NCBI RefSeq assembly: GCF_000986785.1
Contig: NZ_LAYY01000005.1
Location: 124,001 to 188,000, forward strand
Reading direction: 5' to 3'
Length of the DNA: 64,000 bases
From: Mesobacillus campisalis
Lineage (GTDB): Bacteria; Bacillota; Bacilli; Bacillales; Cytobacillaceae
The position numbers and the translations under genes are program-made. The notes under the pieces were generated by a model. That model saw only the letters and a list, made by a program, of their open reading frames with translations, did no database searches and had not been told where the DNA came from. The number at the start of each line of letters is the position of its first letter. Within the stretch, counting starts at the first letter, position 1. This document shows positions 33,959 through 42,300 of the stretch, one piece after another.

Positions 33959-35410
33959 ATGGATCATAAACAAATCGCACAGGAAATTCTTGACGCCATT
34001 GGAGGCCAGGAAAATGTCTCGGCAGCTGCTCACTGTGCTACACGGCTTCGTCTTGTATTGAATGATGAATCCAATGTTGACCAGACAGCGCTGGATAACA
34101 TGGATGTCGTGAAAGGGACCTTTTCAACTGGAGGACAATTTCAGATTATTTTAGGCTCCGGAACAGTCAACGTTGTGTATAAGCACTTGGCGGAGCTGAC
34201 TGGCCAAAGTGAAATGTCCACAAGCGATGTAAAGGACGCGGCAACGAAGAAACTGAATCCAATTCAGCAATTTGTCAAAACGCTGTCTGACATCTTTGTT
34301 CCAATCATCCCCGCAATCGTAGCTGGCGGCTTGCTGATGGGAATCAACAATATTCTCACAGCCCCGGACCTGTTCATTGAGGGAAAATCCTTGGTGGATG
34401 CAAATCCTGAAATGGCCGATCTTGCGGCACTGATTAATACATTTGCAAACGCAGCCTTTGTCTTTTTACCTATTTTAATAGGTTTCTCAGCCACAAAGCG
34501 GTTTGGCGGGAATCCTTTCCTTGGCGCCACGCTTGGAATGCTGATGGTTCACCCGGACCTGCTGAACGGCTACGGATACGGGGCGGCGCTGCTGAATAAT
34601 GAAGTGCCGGTGTGGAATATATTGGGTATGGAAATTGAAAAGGTTGGCTACCAGGGATCCGTCCTTCCTGTTCTTGCCGCATCTTATATTCTGGCAAAGA
34701 TTGAAACTGCTTTAAGAAAAGTCGTTCCTTCTGCCCTGGATAACCTTTTAACGCCGCTATTCTCCATCTTTATTACAGGTGTATTAACGTTCACATTCGT
34801 AGGTCCGCTGACACGTTCCGCTGGGAATCTGTTAACAGATGGAATTGTCTGGATGTACGACACAACCGGTGTGATTGGCGGTATCATCTTCGGACTGCTT
34901 TATGCACCAATTGTTATTACAGGGATGCACCATAGCTTTATCGCGGTTGAAACACAATTGCTTGCCGACCTTGTGAAGACGGGCGGATCATTTATCTTCG
35001 TCATCGCGGCAATGTCCAACATCGCACAGGGAGCAGCAACCCTTGCTGTCTTAAAAACAACGAAAAACGCGAAAATCAAAGGAACGGCTTCGGCAGCCGG
35101 AATTTCCGCCTTGCTCGGAATTACCGAACCAGCGATGTTTGGGATTAACCTGAAACTGCGCTATCCATTTATTGGAGCCATTGTTGGTTCGGCGGTCGGC
35201 TCAGGCTTTGCGACATTGTTCAAGGTAAAAGCCACTGCACTTGGAGCAGCCGGGCTTCCAGGAATCATCTCGATTCGCCCGGATGTCATTGTTTCCTACA
35301 TCATCGGCATGGCCATCGCGTTCGCCGTCGCCTTTGCCGTGACGATTGTTTTAGCAAAAAGAGACGAAAAAAAAACCATCAAGCAGTCTGACAAAGCAGC
35401 AGCGGCTTAA
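33959..35410 (+). CDS. scrA: Sucrose-type PTS enzyme IIBC
   Basis: 483 residues. The IIB domain (1-90) has the phosphocysteine motif 'AAHCATRLRLVL'. The IIC domain (about 105-470) has some ten membrane segments with 'IFVPIIPAIVAGGLLMG', 'PIVITGMHHSFIAVE' and 'GITEPAMFGINL'. No IIA domain is fused, so phosphate must come from another protein, as is usual for ScrA/SacP. It imports sucrose and phosphorylates it to sucrose 6-phosphate. It is the first gene of scrA-scrB-scrK behind the operator array. Confidence 0.92.
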   Translation: MDHKQIAQEILDAIGGQENVSAAAHCATRLRLVLNDESNVDQTALDNMDVVKGTFSTGGQFQIILGSGTVNVVYKHLAELTGQSEMSTSDVKDAATKKLNPIQQFVKTLSDIFVPIIPAIVAGGLLMGINNILTAPDLFIEGKSLVDANPEMADLAALINTFANAAFVFLPILIGFSATKRFGGNPFLGATLGMLMVHPDLLNGYGYGAALLNNEVPVWNILGMEIEKVGYQGSVLPVLAASYILAKIETALRKVVPSALDNLLTPLFSIFITGVLTFTFVGPLTRSAGNLLTDGIVWMYDTTGVIGGIIFGLLYAPIVITGMHHSFIAVETQLLADLVKTGGSFIFVIAAMSNIAQGAATLAVLKTTKNAKIKGTASAAGISALLGITEPAMFGINLKLRYPFIGAIVGSAVGSGFATLFKVKATALGAAGLPGIISIRPDVIVSYIIGMAIAFAVAFAVTIVLAKRDEKKTIKQSDKAAAA

Positions 35411-35479
35411 ATTCTTGCCTTATAAAAAATGAAAAGGAGAATCCTGTGATTCTCCTTTCTGTATTAGGAGTGGAACAGC

Positions 35480-36955
35480 ATGGAATGGACAAAAGAGCAG
35501 CGGTACAGAAGCATGGATGACGTGACAGAGGAAGAGCTTAAAGGGTTGGCCAAACTGGTTAATGATTGTCCGTGGCGGCAGTCTTTTCATATTCAGCCGC
35601 CGACAGGGCTGCTGAACGACCCGAATGGCTTTAGTTATTACAACGGGGAATACCATCTGTTCTATCAATGGTTTCCGCTTGGGCCGGTTCATGGACTGAA
35701 GCATTGGTACCATACGAAATCAAAGGACCTTGTTCATTGGGATAATGTCGGGATGGCCATCAAGCCGTCGAATGACTATGATAGCCATGGGGCCTATTCC
35801 GGCAGCAGCATTGAACATGAAGGCAAGCTTTACCTGATGTACACAGGGAATACGCGTGATGACAACTGGATCCGCCATCCTTATCAATGTCTCGCGGAGA
35901 TGAGTCAGGATGGAAGCGTGGTGAAAATGGATGCTCCGGCCATTGGTGATGTTCCAGCTGGCTATACAGACCATTTTCGCGATCCAAAGGTTTGGAAAGA
36001 AGCTGACCAATTTTACGCGGTGATTGGCGCCCAGCGTGAAAATGAGACAGGGGCTGTGGTTTTGTATCGGTCAGGTGATTTGAAAGATTGGCAGTTTGCT
36101 GGTGAAGTGAAGACCGGGCTTGGTGAAAGCTTTGGTTATATGTGGGAGTGCCCGGATTATTTCGAGCTGGAAGGACAAGGTGTATTCCTGTTCTCCCCGC
36201 AAGGCTTGGAAGCAAAGGGAGATTCCTTTCAGAATATTTATCAGAGTGGTTATGTGATTGGAAGTCCGCTAGATTTGGAGAAAGTGGAGCTTAAGCACGG
36301 CCCTTTTCAGGAACTGGACCGCGGGTTTGATTTTTACGCGCCGCAAACGACGGTAGATCCTCATGGACGGCGGATTCTGGTCGGCTGGATGGGACTGCCG
36401 GAAATCGACTATCCTACCGATAAAAATGGCTGGGCCCATTGTTTGACCTTGCCGCGTGAGCTGTCGGTTAAAGAAGGGAAGCTGCTGCAGCAGCCGGTTG
36501 CCGAGCTGGAGTCTTTGCGAGGAGATAAGGCAGAAGCAAACCAGAGAGTCGAGAATGAGAGTATTGGCTTAGATGGGTTTGAGGGAGAAGTGTATGAGCT
36601 TCTCGCTGAATTTTCCGGAAGTATAGCGGAGGAATTTGGACTGGAACTTCGCGTGGGAGAAAATGAAAAAACTCTGATTAAATACGATGCTGTCTCGAAG
36701 AAGGTTGTATTCGACCGTACTCATTCAGGGGCAACATTCGCTGAGGAGTTTGGCACAGTCCGGAAATGTGCGCTGGACGCTGATACGATTTCGTTCCGGG
36801 TTTTTGTGGATGTCTCATCACTTGAAGTATTTGTCAACAATGGCGAAGAAGTCTTTACCGGAAGGATTTTCCCTGGTAAAAATAGTACTGGGATACGTGT
36901 ATTTGCCCATGGCGGCGGAACAAATGTCAAGGCCGTTAAATGGAATCTCAGATAA
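35480..36955 (+). CDS. scrB: Sucrose-6-phosphate hydrolase (GH32)
   Basis: 491 residues. GH32 motifs: nucleophile Asp in 'GLLNDPNGFSYYNGEYHLFYQ' near residue 45, 'FRDPKVWK', and acid/base Glu in 'MWECPDYFEL'. A C-terminal beta-sandwich ends with 'SLEVFVNNGEEVFTGRIFPG'. It splits sucrose 6-phosphate from ScrA into glucose 6-phosphate and fructose in the cytoplasm; no signal peptide. It lies 70 bases after scrA and 18 before the fructokinase gene. Confidence 0.94.
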   Translation: MEWTKEQRYRSMDDVTEEELKGLAKLVNDCPWRQSFHIQPPTGLLNDPNGFSYYNGEYHLFYQWFPLGPVHGLKHWYHTKSKDLVHWDNVGMAIKPSNDYDSHGAYSGSSIEHEGKLYLMYTGNTRDDNWIRHPYQCLAEMSQDGSVVKMDAPAIGDVPAGYTDHFRDPKVWKEADQFYAVIGAQRENETGAVVLYRSGDLKDWQFAGEVKTGLGESFGYMWECPDYFELEGQGVFLFSPQGLEAKGDSFQNIYQSGYVIGSPLDLEKVELKHGPFQELDRGFDFYAPQTTVDPHGRRILVGWMGLPEIDYPTDKNGWAHCLTLPRELSVKEGKLLQQPVAELESLRGDKAEANQRVENESIGLDGFEGEVYELLAEFSGSIAEEFGLELRVGENEKTLIKYDAVSKKVVFDRTHSGATFAEEFGTVRKCALDADTISFRVFVDVSSLEVFVNNGEEVFTGRIFPGKNSTGIRVFAHGGGTNVKAVKWNLR

Positions 36956-36973
36956 TCTTTAAGAGGTGACACA

Positions 36974-37951
36974 ATGGGAAAGCTTTTTTCAATAGGTGAA
37001 GTGTTGATTGATTTTATTCCTCTTCAAAAGGGAGTGGCCTTGAAGGATGTGGTCTCTTTTGAGCGGGCGCCAGGAGGGGCACCGGCCAATGTGGCGGCAG
37101 CTGTTGCCAAATACGGGCAGAAATCGGCGATGATTTCGAAGCTGGGGAAAGATGCGTTTGGCGACTTTCTGGTCGAAAAGCTTGTTGAAGCTGGAGTGGA
37201 GACGGATAAAGTGTACCGGACAGACGAAGCGAATACCGCTTTGGCCTTTGTCTCGTTAAAAGAAAACGGGGAACGTGATTTCTCGTTTTACCGTAATCCT
37301 TCCGCCGATTTGCTGTTAAGCGAGAGGGAAGTTGATCCGGCGTGGTTCCAAGCGGGAGACATCCTCCATTTTTGCTCGGTCGATCTTGTTGAGAGCCCGA
37401 TGAAGCAGGCGCACAGGAAAGCCATCGAAGCAGTAACGGCAGCGGGTGGACTGGTTTCATTTGACCCGAACGTAAGGCTGCCGCTTTGGAAAGAGGCGGA
37501 AGACTGCCGCCGTGCAATTCTCGAATTCTTGCCGTCTGCTGACATAGTCAAAGTTTCAGACGAAGAGCTTGAGTTTATAACCGGAATCAAAGGTGAGGCA
37601 GAGGCGATCCAATCGTTGTTCACTGGAAACGTAAAGGCAGTTGTGTATACAAAAGGAGCTGCTGGTGCGGATTTGTTCTTAAAAGAAGAAAAGTTTGTAT
37701 CACGCGGATACTCCGTTGAAGCGGTCGACACAACCGGAGCCGGCGACGCCTTCATCGGCGGATTCTTGTACCAGCTGCTTGAACTCGGAGCCAATCCGGC
37801 CAATGTTGAAAAAGTTCTGCGAGCCAACCATGGCCGCATCCTCCAATTCGCCAACGCGAGCGGAGCGCTGACGACAACTGGAAAGGGCGCTATCTCCGCT
37901 CTGCCGGCCAAAGCGGAAGTGGAAGCTGTCATAGGCAGACAAGCTGATTGA
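36974..37951 (+). CDS. scrK: Fructokinase (PfkB family)
   Basis: 325 residues. PfkB signatures are 'GGAPANVAAAVAKYG' near residue 34 and 'VDTTGAGDAFIGGFLYQL' near 252 with the catalytic Asp. It phosphorylates the fructose freed by ScrB. Start ATG follows AAGAGGTGAC. Third gene of the operon; a strong terminator follows. Confidence 0.92.
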   Translation: MGKLFSIGEVLIDFIPLQKGVALKDVVSFERAPGGAPANVAAAVAKYGQKSAMISKLGKDAFGDFLVEKLVEAGVETDKVYRTDEANTALAFVSLKENGERDFSFYRNPSADLLLSEREVDPAWFQAGDILHFCSVDLVESPMKQAHRKAIEAVTAAGGLVSFDPNVRLPLWKEAEDCRRAILEFLPSADIVKVSDEELEFITGIKGEAEAIQSLFTGNVKAVVYTKGAAGADLFLKEEKFVSRGYSVEAVDTTGAGDAFIGGFLYQLLELGANPANVEKVLRANHGRILQFANASGALTTTGKGAISALPAKAEVEAVIGRQAD

Positions 37952-37969
37952 AGATGAATGTAAAAGAAG

Positions 37970-38020
37970 GGGCTGCCCAAAAAGTCAGTGAAAGCTGAGT
38001 TTTTGGGCAGCCCTGTTTTA
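37970..38020 (+). terminator. Terminator of the scr operon
   Basis: GGGCTGCCCAAAAA / TTTTTGGGCAGCCC forms a 14-bp perfect stem, followed by TGTTTTATT. Confidence 0.9.
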
Positions 38021-38053
38021 TTAATTGTTGATTCCTTGTAAAGGCAAGGGATA

Positions 38054-38257
38054 CATAAGCGGAGAAATTCCGGTTAAGGCAATTTGCAGGGGTCTAAAAG
38101 ACCGAAATAAGCGGATATTTTCCGATTATCTGCTTTTTTTAGGACGAAAAGTAGGGATTTGATGAAGATAAGCGGAAAAACTCCCCTTAAATCGCGGGAA
38201 ACGTTGGTATTTCCCAGTGTAATCGGAATTTCTCCGTTTATTTTCATAAGCGCAGTA
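38054..38257. repeat. 200-bp MITE-like repeat, copy 4
   Basis: CATAAGCGGAGAAATTCCGG at the left and AATCGGAATTTCTCCG at the right, inner GGGAAACGTTGGTATTTCCC. Confidence 0.9.
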
Positions 38258-38284
38258 ACGAATGGAAGACTTGCAACCCAAAAC

Positions 38285-38312
38285 TGAAGCAGCAGAACCG
38301 TCCCCATGCTTT
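38285..38312. repeat. GGGGACGGTTCT element, right half only
   Basis: GAAGCAGCAGAACCGTCCCC with CATGCTT; the left arm is absent. Confidence 0.8.
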
Positions 38313-38414
38313 AACAATTCTAAACTGAATCTTAATGAAATTCAGGTTATTCCTTAATATTTTCCCTTTAATCTAGTACTGGATTTAGAAATACATAGAT
38401 GGGAGAGATGAGGA

Positions 38415-39848
38415 ATGACTGGTCAAAAGAAGGATAATGGCTTGAACAGAAGGGATTTCTTGAAAGCGGGGGGAATGGGTGCGCTTGCTCTTACTCTTGG
38501 TTCGACTGGGGTAATGGGTCTTGGTTCGAAGGCGCTTGCGGATGCTCCTGATAATCCAACGAGCGGATTTGGCGGGTATGGCCCTCTGGTTCCGGATCCA
38601 AATGGTATCCTTGATCTTCCAAAAGGCTTCCATTACAAGATCATTTCCAAAGAAGGCGACCTTATGACCAACGGAAGCAAAATCCCTGGAGCATTTGATG
38701 GGATGGCCGCTTTTGAAGGTCCAGACAATACAACCGTTCTTGTGCGTAACCATGAATTAGGAGCAGGCCCGGCATTTGGAAGCAGTCCTTATGATGCAGC
38801 TGCCCAAGGTGGAACAACTGCCCTGGTTGTAGGGGCAAATCGTGAAGTGCTGAAAGAATATGTCACCTCTTCAGGTACCATCCGCAATTGCGCTGGTGGA
38901 GCAACACCTTGGGGTACATGGCTGACTTGTGAAGAAACACGTTCCGAAACACACGGATATGTGTTCGAAGTGGATCCACAGCAGCCGGAAAACGAATTGT
39001 CCAGGACTCCAATCAAGGAAATGGGGCGTTTCTCCCATGAGGCTTGTGCCATTGACCCGGCGACAGGATATGTCTACCTGACTGAAGATGCGAGCCCAAG
39101 CTATTTTTACCGTTTCATTCCAAATGATACAAGCCAACAGCCAGGTTCGCTGCAAAAAGGCGGCAAGCTTTATGCTGCGGCAATTGAGGCTGTAACGGAT
39201 CCATCGGCAAGCACGTTTAAAACAGGACAAACCTTCAAGATTGTCTGGAAGGAACTGGATCCACATCTTTGCCGCGAGGATGCTGCTGCGCAAAACTGCA
39301 TCCAGTTCTCAAGGCTTGAGGGAGCCTTCTTCCAGGAAGGTGTTTTCTGGTTCGATGACACTTCTGCAGGTGATAAAAAGCTTGGACGCATTTACCGTTA
39401 TATTCCGCACACAAATACGCTGGAGCTTTTCTATGAAGGAAATGATGCACGCGAAATGGAGTATCCGGATAACATCTGCTGTACTCCTTGGGGCGACCTT
39501 TGGTATGCGGAAGATGGTGCAGGCCAGGACCGCTTGATGGGAATTACGCCGGAAGGCAAGGTGTATCCTTTTGCCGCCAACCGTTTGAGCAATTCCGAAT
39601 TGGCAGGCCCGACCTTCTCGCCAGATGGAAACACTCTTTTTATCAATATTCAAAGCCCAGGCAAAACTTTTGCGATCTGGGGACCATTCCAGCGCCGAAA
39701 CACTGCGCGCGCAAGGGAAATGTCCTTCGCTGCTCCTGCGAATCTTGCACCGAACGTTTCGAAAGAAATGGCTAAGGCTGCGGAGGCGCAAGGCATGTCC
39801 GTTCTTGAAGCAGCAGCATTTGAGCGCCACGGAATTAAAATGAGTTAA
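38415..39848 (+). CDS. PhoX-family alkaline phosphatase, Tat-exported
   Basis: 477 residues. The twin-arginine signal 'LNRRDFLKAGGMGALALTLG' directs folded export. The mature part has PhoX/DUF839 features: 'LPKGFHYKIISKEGDLMTNG', 'TTVLVRNHELGAG', 'WGTWLTCEETRSETHGYVFEV', 'GRFSHEACAIDPATGYVYLTEDASPS' region and 'DNICCTPWGDLWYAEDG'. PhoX enzymes use calcium and iron and hydrolyse phosphomonoesters outside the cell. GGGAGAGATGAGG lies before the ATG. tatA and tatC follow, like the phoD-tatAd-tatCd set of B. subtilis. A lone TTAACA at 38313 is not enough to claim a Pho box. Confidence 0.9.
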   Translation: MTGQKKDNGLNRRDFLKAGGMGALALTLGSTGVMGLGSKALADAPDNPTSGFGGYGPLVPDPNGILDLPKGFHYKIISKEGDLMTNGSKIPGAFDGMAAFEGPDNTTVLVRNHELGAGPAFGSSPYDAAAQGGTTALVVGANREVLKEYVTSSGTIRNCAGGATPWGTWLTCEETRSETHGYVFEVDPQQPENELSRTPIKEMGRFSHEACAIDPATGYVYLTEDASPSYFYRFIPNDTSQQPGSLQKGGKLYAAAIEAVTDPSASTFKTGQTFKIVWKELDPHLCREDAAAQNCIQFSRLEGAFFQEGVFWFDDTSAGDKKLGRIYRYIPHTNTLELFYEGNDAREMEYPDNICCTPWGDLWYAEDGAGQDRLMGITPEGKVYPFAANRLSNSELAGPTFSPDGNTLFINIQSPGKTFAIWGPFQRRNTARAREMSFAAPANLAPNVSKEMAKAAEAQGMSVLEAAAFERHGIKMS

Positions 39849-39871
39849 TTGTTTTAAAGAATAGCTTAAAA

Positions 39872-39915
39872 AAAGATGTAAGCTGAAAGCTTTGCATGGT
39901 TTACATCTTTTTTTC
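39872..39915 (+). terminator. Terminator between phoX-type gene and tatA
   Basis: AAAGATGTAA / TTACATCTTT with T-run TTTTTT. tatA starts about 70 bases later and may have its own promoter or rely on read-through. Confidence 0.8.
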
Positions 39916-39987
39916 CATTCCAGATAATTGCCGCAGGTGAAATTCATACAGTGAAAAACAGCGTTCTACACAATGGAGGTTATGTAC

Positions 39988-40188
39988 ATGTTGCAGAATA
40001 TAGGGATACCTGGATTAATTCTTGTCCTTGTCATTGCATTGATTATCTTTGGCCCATCCAAGCTGCCTGAAATTGGCCGTGCATTTGGATCGACTATAAA
40101 AGAGTTTAAAAAATCGACACGCGATTTGATGTCGGATGATGAGCCAACTAAAGACAAAGACGAGGCCCACCTAAAGCAGGTTAAATAA
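39988..40188 (+). CDS. tatA: Twin-arginine translocase TatA
   Basis: 66 residues. One N-terminal membrane helix (about 3-22), the '[22 protein letters not shown]' hinge and amphipathic helix, then a charged tail, as in TatAd/TatAy. It forms the protein-conducting part of the Tat system. ATG 39988 follows GGAGGT; the earlier in-frame start at 39973 overlaps the ribosome site. It lies between the Tat-exported phosphatase and tatC, so this pair is probably dedicated to that enzyme. Confidence 0.95.
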   Translation: MLQNIGIPGLILVLVIALIIFGPSKLPEIGRAFGSTIKEFKKSTRDLMSDDEPTKDKDEAHLKQVK

Positions 40189-40200
40189 ATAAGTGATTTT

Positions 40201-40241
40201 AGAAGATGTAGGTGAATTCCATGCTTTCATCTTCTTTTTTT
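40201..40241 (+). terminator. Terminator-like hairpin between tatA and tatC
   Basis: AGAAGATG / CATCTTCT with T6 directly after. It ends 12 bases before the tatC start and overlaps the approach to its ribosome site. It could reduce tatC expression relative to tatA. Confidence 0.7.
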
Positions 40242-40253
40242 AGAGGTGATAGA

Positions 40254-40979
40254 ATGAGTGAACAAGAGATGAATCTTGTGGACCATTTAAGTGAATTGCG
40301 CAAACGGCTGATCATCATCGCTGGAAGCTTTATGCTTTTAGTCATTATGGCTTTTATCTATGTAAAGGATATTTATCAATGGTTAGTCCAGGATTTATCG
40401 ATAAAGCTGGCCGTTCTCGGCCCAAGTGATATTTTATGGGTTTATTTCATGCTTGCCGCTGTGATCGCATTGGCAGGGACGATCCCAATTGCTGCCTATC
40501 AGATTTGGCTGTTCGTACGGCCCGCTTTATCGGAAAAAGAGAAAAAGGTAACATTGGCTTATATCCCGGCACTATTTTTGCTTTTTATCGTGGGTATTTG
40601 TTTTGGTTATTTCGTCATTTTCCCGTTAGTGTTTCAATTTTTGCTATCGCTGTCAGAAGACATGTTCATGGAGTTTTTCACGACGGAGAAGTACTTCCAA
40701 TTTTTAATTCATATGATCCTGCCTTTTGGCTTCCTATTCGAACTTCCTGTCATTATCATGTTTTTAACAAGCCTGGGTGTGTTAAATCCTTACCGATTGC
40801 AAAAGATCAGGAAGTATTCTTATTTTGTGCTGATCGTGACAGCCGTGCTGATTACGCCGCCAGACTTGCTATCAGACATCTTAGTTGTGATTCCACTACT
40901 GTTATTGTATGAGTGCAGTGTTTTCTTATCTAAAATCGTTTACCGCCGGAAACAGAAAGCAGAGGTATTGGTGGCGTAA
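40254..40979 (+). CDS. tatC: Twin-arginine translocase TatC
   Basis: 241 residues with six membrane segments. N-terminal 'MNLVDHLSELRKRL', the periplasmic-loop 'RPALSEKEKK' and 'FLFELPVIIMFLTSLGVLNPYRLQKIRKY' region are TatC hallmarks. TatC recognises the RR signal peptide. ATG 40254 follows AGAGGTGATAG. Partner of the TatA just upstream. Confidence 0.95.
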   Translation: MSEQEMNLVDHLSELRKRLIIIAGSFMLLVIMAFIYVKDIYQWLVQDLSIKLAVLGPSDILWVYFMLAAVIALAGTIPIAAYQIWLFVRPALSEKEKKVTLAYIPALFLLFIVGICFGYFVIFPLVFQFLLSLSEDMFMEFFTTEKYFQFLIHMILPFGFLFELPVIIMFLTSLGVLNPYRLQKIRKYSYFVLIVTAVLITPPDLLSDILVVIPLLLLYECSVFLSKIVYRRKQKAEVLVA

Positions 40980-41061
40980 ATGCAAACTTTGGAATGCACT
41001 ATTATGTCAAACCCGTTGGCCAATTAAAAGATGGATGCAGGTCGCCAGGTGTGATACCTAC

Positions 41062-41098
41062 AAAAAGCAAGTGCCGGTAAAAGGCCCTTGCTTTTTTT
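41062..41098 (+). terminator. Terminator of tatC
   Basis: AAAAAGCAAG / CTTGCTTTTT around GTGCC/GGCCC-like inner bases, followed by a T-run. Confidence 0.8.
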
Positions 41099-41189
41099 GC
41101 TAAGTTCCATTAGCTCTAAGACTATTTGTTACGGGGGCGCTAGTTCATTTTAAAAAACCTTGGTCGAAAAGTGATTCCTGATTCTCCAG

Positions 41190-41218
41190 TGAGGCAGGAG
41201 AACCGTCCCTTTGCTCTA
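41190..41218. repeat. GGGGACGGTTCT element, right half only
   Basis: TGAGGCAGGAGAACCGTCCC followed by TTTGCTCTA; no left arm nearby. Confidence 0.75.
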
Positions 41219-41416
41219 GGCAATAGGCGGAGAAATTCCGGTTAATGCATATAGGAGGGGCTTAAGAAGCTGAAATAAGGGGATTTATTCCGGTTAACTG
41301 CTCAAAATAGGACTAAATTCCGCGATTAGATGAAGATAAGCGGAAAAATTACCCTTATATTGCGGGAAATGGTGGTATTTCCTAAAATAAGCGGAATTTG
41401 TCCGCCTATCTCTCTA
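41219..41416. repeat. 200-bp MITE-like repeat, copy 5
   Basis: GGCGGAGAAATTCCGGTTAA at the left, AAGCGGAATTTGTCCGCC at the right, inner GGGAAATGGTGGTATTTCC. More diverged than others. Confidence 0.88.
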
Positions 41417-41496
41417 ACTCCGATTTAATGACGGCCACTCCTATACAGTTGGAATCCCAAAGTGGAACGCATATGCGTATCATTTTTAAAATTCAC

Positions 41497-41630
41497 GTCG
41501 AAAAATGGAATCCCGCTAAAACAGCGTAATTATGTCCTACTAATCAAACGTTTGATTAAAGTTGCCTTGGTAGATCAACCTTAAAGAAGGGTGCGATTGA
41601 AGTTAATTTTTGAAACGAGGATTCCTGGGT
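41497..41630. repeat. Dispersed repeat with 18-bp palindrome, copy 3
   Basis: Shorter copy than 529-720 and 19153-19350. Palindrome TAATCAAACGTTTGATTA at 41541-41558 is fully kept although the flanks have diverged. Confidence 0.75.
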
Positions 41631-41684
41631 TATTCCGCGCCCTAGGCAGAGCATGGCCTGCTGTCGAATTGCTGGGAGTATTGT

Positions 41685-41724
41685 CAAGCACGAGGACCGT
41701 TCTCGTGCTTTTTTGCTTGTAGGT
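41685..41724 (+). terminator. Hairpin with T-run, derived from GGGGACGG element
   Basis: AGCACGAG / CTCGTGCT around GACCGTT, followed by TTTTTTG. The loop keeps the element's ACCGTTCTCGTG core. Confidence 0.7.
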
Positions 41725-41799
41725 CAAGAAAGTAAGGACGGTCTGTGAGGTCCTAAACTCAAAGTCTTTTTCCATCCCAAATATAGCAAACGGGTGAAA

Positions 41800-41831
41800 A
41801 GTGAGGCAGCAGAACCGTCCCCTGCCTCACG
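41800..41831. repeat. GGGGACGGTTCT element, right half only
   Basis: GTGAGGCAGCAGAACCGTCC with CCTGCCTCAC, which folds on itself (GTGAGGCAG/CTGCCTCAC). Confidence 0.75.
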
Positions 41832-42300
41832 CAAAATGGAGACAACAGAACCAATGTCATGCACCAACCAAAAGCAACAACCTAATTGTTAAAAGTAAAT
41901 TGGCGGTATTGGGAGGATGTTGGAGTTATTTTATGAATAGGTCTGGGAGAATCGTGCTCAGGGGTGAAGGTTCGGTTTCAGGCCGAAATATGCCGTTTTT
42001 TCGCATGTGCATTGATTTAGGTTGTTTTGTTATACTACTTACATTCCCCGAAAACACCTGTAATGGACCCAAACAAATCCTTTCAACGTTTTCAATATCC
42101 AATATAAAAAAAGTTTATTTCAATTAGGTTATGTAGAATGTCTTGTTTAAGAGTAAATGAATGAACGCAATTTTTTAGGGTTACGTTTCATCTTACTTCA
42201 TACAAAAAATACTTTAATGATGTGGTTTTGCATTTCATATGTTCACCACTCGAAGTAAAACCCTCTGCGAATCTATCAAAGATGGGAGTTATAATTTAAT
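41832..42300. other. Intergenic region before BCCT gene
   Basis: AT-rich. One short plus-strand open frame across it has no protein-like character. No operator, riboswitch or repeat was recognised; promoter elements for the BCCT gene presumably lie here. Confidence 0.5.

Noticed and set aside
38313-38400. Pho box before the PhoX-type gene
   Set aside because: Only one clear TTAACA hexamer; the expected tandem repeats with 4-6-base spacing are not convincing.
39309-39947. 212-codon minus-strand open frame over the PhoX-type gene
   Set aside because: Shadow of the phosphatase frame; Tat signal and family motifs support the plus strand only.
41801-42127. Plus-strand open frame of 108 codons
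   Set aside because: It starts inside a GGGGACGG half element, has no ribosome site and its translation has no conserved character.
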